Of a stretch of 64,000 nucleotides of DNA, positions 62,766 to 64,000 are shown in pieces (within the stretch, counting starts at the first letter, position 1; the number at the start of each line of letters is the position of its first letter). The notes under the pieces are model-generated. The model was not told the origin of the DNA. It searched no databases and worked only from the letters and a program-made list of their open reading frames with translations. This stretch comes from Knoellia sp. p5-6-4 (lineage in GTDB: Bacteria; Actinomycetota; Actinomycetes; Actinomycetales; Dermatophilaceae), in the NCBI RefSeq assembly GCF_029222705.1, contig NZ_JARGZF010000002.1:806001-870000 (forward strand), in the 5' to 3' direction. The translations under genes and the position numbers were made by a program.

Positions 62766-64000
62766 ACCTCGACTTCCACGACTTTGCGCATCCAAGCGAT
62801 GCCGATTGCCAGCGAAACGAGCATCGCACCCGTCATGGCCCAACCCATGGGGTCAGTCCACAACAGCGAAATGTAGTCATGGTTGGCCTTTAACATGTAG
62901 AAGAACATGCCGATAGGAAGACCTATTAGGATATATGAGGAAAGTCGACCCTCTGCGGACAGGGCGCGTACATGGCGGTGGAGTTCCTCCCTCTCACGGA
63001 TAGTCTTTGCCGTAGTCCGAAGGGTCTCCGCCAAGTTACCGCCAACCTCACGCTGAATCCGGATAGCCATGCTCGTCCATCGCATCGACTCACTAGCCAT
63101 GCGCTCCGACATGTGGTCCAGTGCGTCCCCCACATCGGCGCCGATCCGTGTCTCGGCCAGAGCCCGGGCGAACTCCTTCGCCGCTGGCTGAGCCGCGTCT
63201 TTCGCCACCGCATCAAGCGCCTGGAGGAGGGAAAACCCCGTCGAGAGGCTACTCGCCACCAGTGCAAGTACGTCGGGAAGCTGCGCCTCGAACTTCTTGC
63301 AGCGACGCCTGGCCAGAAATCGGAGAACAACCGCAGGGAGGAGATACCCCAACATAGCGCCCACGCCGAGCGCGACGAGCGTCATTCCCAAGCCCCCGCG
63401 AAGAAGCATGAAGAAGAGCGCCGTTCCGACAACGACGGAGATAATGCGCAGCACCCACCATTCCCCGGCTCTGAGCGGCAAGTCTGCTCGCTCGATGAGA
63501 GCCATAGTCTTGCTGGTCGACTCTCGGCCACTCATGACCTTGTCCCCAAGGCTCACGAGACTTGCTGAGATCGCCTGCGGGTTGACAGCCCTTTCCTTGT
63601 CAGGCGCAGCCTTGAGTGCAGGAGCCACGTACCGCTCAATCCCCTCCACGCGCTGTTTGCGATTTGAGGTGAACAATGGGGCGGCCAGCGCGGCACCGAC
63701 TCCAAGCAAACCTAGCCCGGTCGTAACGAGAGCGATCAGTAGCTGGAGTGGCATGCCCTGCTGGCGCGGCGCCGCCGAGATTACCGTGCTGTCGTCGCCA
63801 TCGGGCGAGAGGGTTGCAGTCTGGCTGGGGACCGGCGTGGTGACTACCGGAGCGGCCCCGAAGTCGACCGTGGCCTGGGCTCGGAAGGGCTGCTTGCTGG
63901 CCGTACCGCTCACCGTCACCACCTGCTTCGACCGCACTGCAGAGTCCGGCGTGAAGTTAATGGTGACCTGCGAGTCGAGAGCCTTGGCGGCAGCGCGGAA
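62762..64000 (-). CDS. VWA-TadB fusion, 5' end outside window
   Basis: Partial: the reading frame is open to base 64000. The visible part starts inside the end of a von Willebrand A-like region (A-A-A-K-A-L-D-S-Q-V-T-I-N-F), a beta-rich linker, then a membrane helix (L-L-I-A-L-V-T-T-G-L-G-L-L-G-V-G) and a full TadB T2SSF region (L-P-D-V-L-A-L-V-A-S-S-L-S-T-G-F-S-L-L-Q-A-L-D-A-V). VWA-TadB fusions occur in actinobacteria. Codon use is richer in A/T-ending codons than that of the preceding genes. Confidence 0.85.
   Translation of the reverse strand, partial: FRAAAKALDSQVTINFTPDSAVRSKQVVTVSGTASKQPFRAQATVDFGAAPVVTTPVPSQTATLSPDGDDSTVISAAPRQQGMPLQLLIALVTTGLGLLGVGAALAAPLFTSNRKQRVEGIERYVAPALKAAPDKERAVNPQAISASLVSLGDKVMSGRESTSKTMALIERADLPLRAGEWWVLRIISVVVGTALFFMLLRGGLGMTLVALGVGAMLGYLLPAVVLRFLARRRCKKFEAQLPDVLALVASSLSTGFSLLQALDAVAKDAAQPAAKEFARALAETRIGADVGDALDHMSERMASESMRWTSMAIRIQREVGGNLAETLRTTAKTIREREELHRHVRALSAEGRLSSYILIGLPIGMFFYMLKANHDYISLLWTDPMGWAMTGAMLVSLAIGIAWMRKVVEVEV

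Overview
The window is chromosomal DNA of a high-GC actinobacterium. Supporting signs are a WhiB1-type Fe-S regulator, a PdtaS-type histidine kinase, the large 180-kDa-type NAD-glutamate dehydrogenase, a DUF222/HNH (13E12-type) protein, and many genes that begin directly 6-7 nt after a TANNNT box with no ribosome binding site (leaderless transcripts). The run Rv3235-like / secA / hpf / comF matches the order known in Mycobacterium tuberculosis. Gene content suggests Micrococcales, Intrasporangiaceae-like; that placement is inference.

Layout. (1) 1-1043 and 11012-14100: a Tad/Flp pilus operon on the minus strand (tadA-tadB-tadC-flp-tadE-tadE/F), split inside tadC. (2) 1031-11024: a 10-kb integrated element with exact ends, a 13-bp direct repeat (gacgaccgggacc). 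It carries a large serine integrase, a translationally coupled cluster of tiny genes, a RepA-like RecA-fold ATPase, a dense iteron-like array, an HNH-type protein, zinc-ribbon proteins, an HK97-type major capsid protein, and a rightward arm with an HTH/Lys-Ala-rich DNA-binding protein, a membrane-anchored exported protein and two paralogous 51-residue membrane peptides. No terminase, portal, protease or tail gene is visible, so it looks like a capsid-encoding phage satellite (phiRv1-like in scale) rather than a prophage. Joining the flanks at the repeat restores a 317-residue TadC in frame. (3) 14435-17825: a secreted subtilisin-like protease, a remnant of a second tadA 5' region, and a metallopeptidase-like lipoprotein. 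(4) 17955-22372: an FHA-FtsK/SpoIIIE (EccC/EssC-like) ATPase broken by a single frameshift.

(5) 22404-46109: housekeeping and metabolic genes: whiB1, pdtaS, a MOSC protein, NAD-GDH, a WXG100-like gene pair, the 5-oxoprolinase genes pxpABC, a DUF222/HNH protein, pruA, an alpha/beta hydrolase, a SprT-like protein, a PGM1-type ATP-grasp ligase, a patatin, a WS/DGAT acyltransferase, and a lipoprotein plus polytopic membrane protein pair. (6) 46134-48550: CpaE-like and SAF/CpaB-like pilus assembly genes and a small HTH protein. (7) 48615-59376: LysM protein, Rv3235-like protein, secA, GNAT, MFS, YcaQ-type glycosylase, LuxR regulator, hpf and comF. (8) 59554-64000: a histidine kinase/response regulator pair followed by a second Tad locus (tadC, VWA-tadB), whose DNA is visibly richer in A+T than the rest and runs off the right edge.

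The central story is the element in tadC. By integrating it removes the last transmembrane segment of TadC and separates the pilin genes from the tadABC motor genes; excision would restore the gene exactly. The element thus sits where it can switch the pilus off reversibly.
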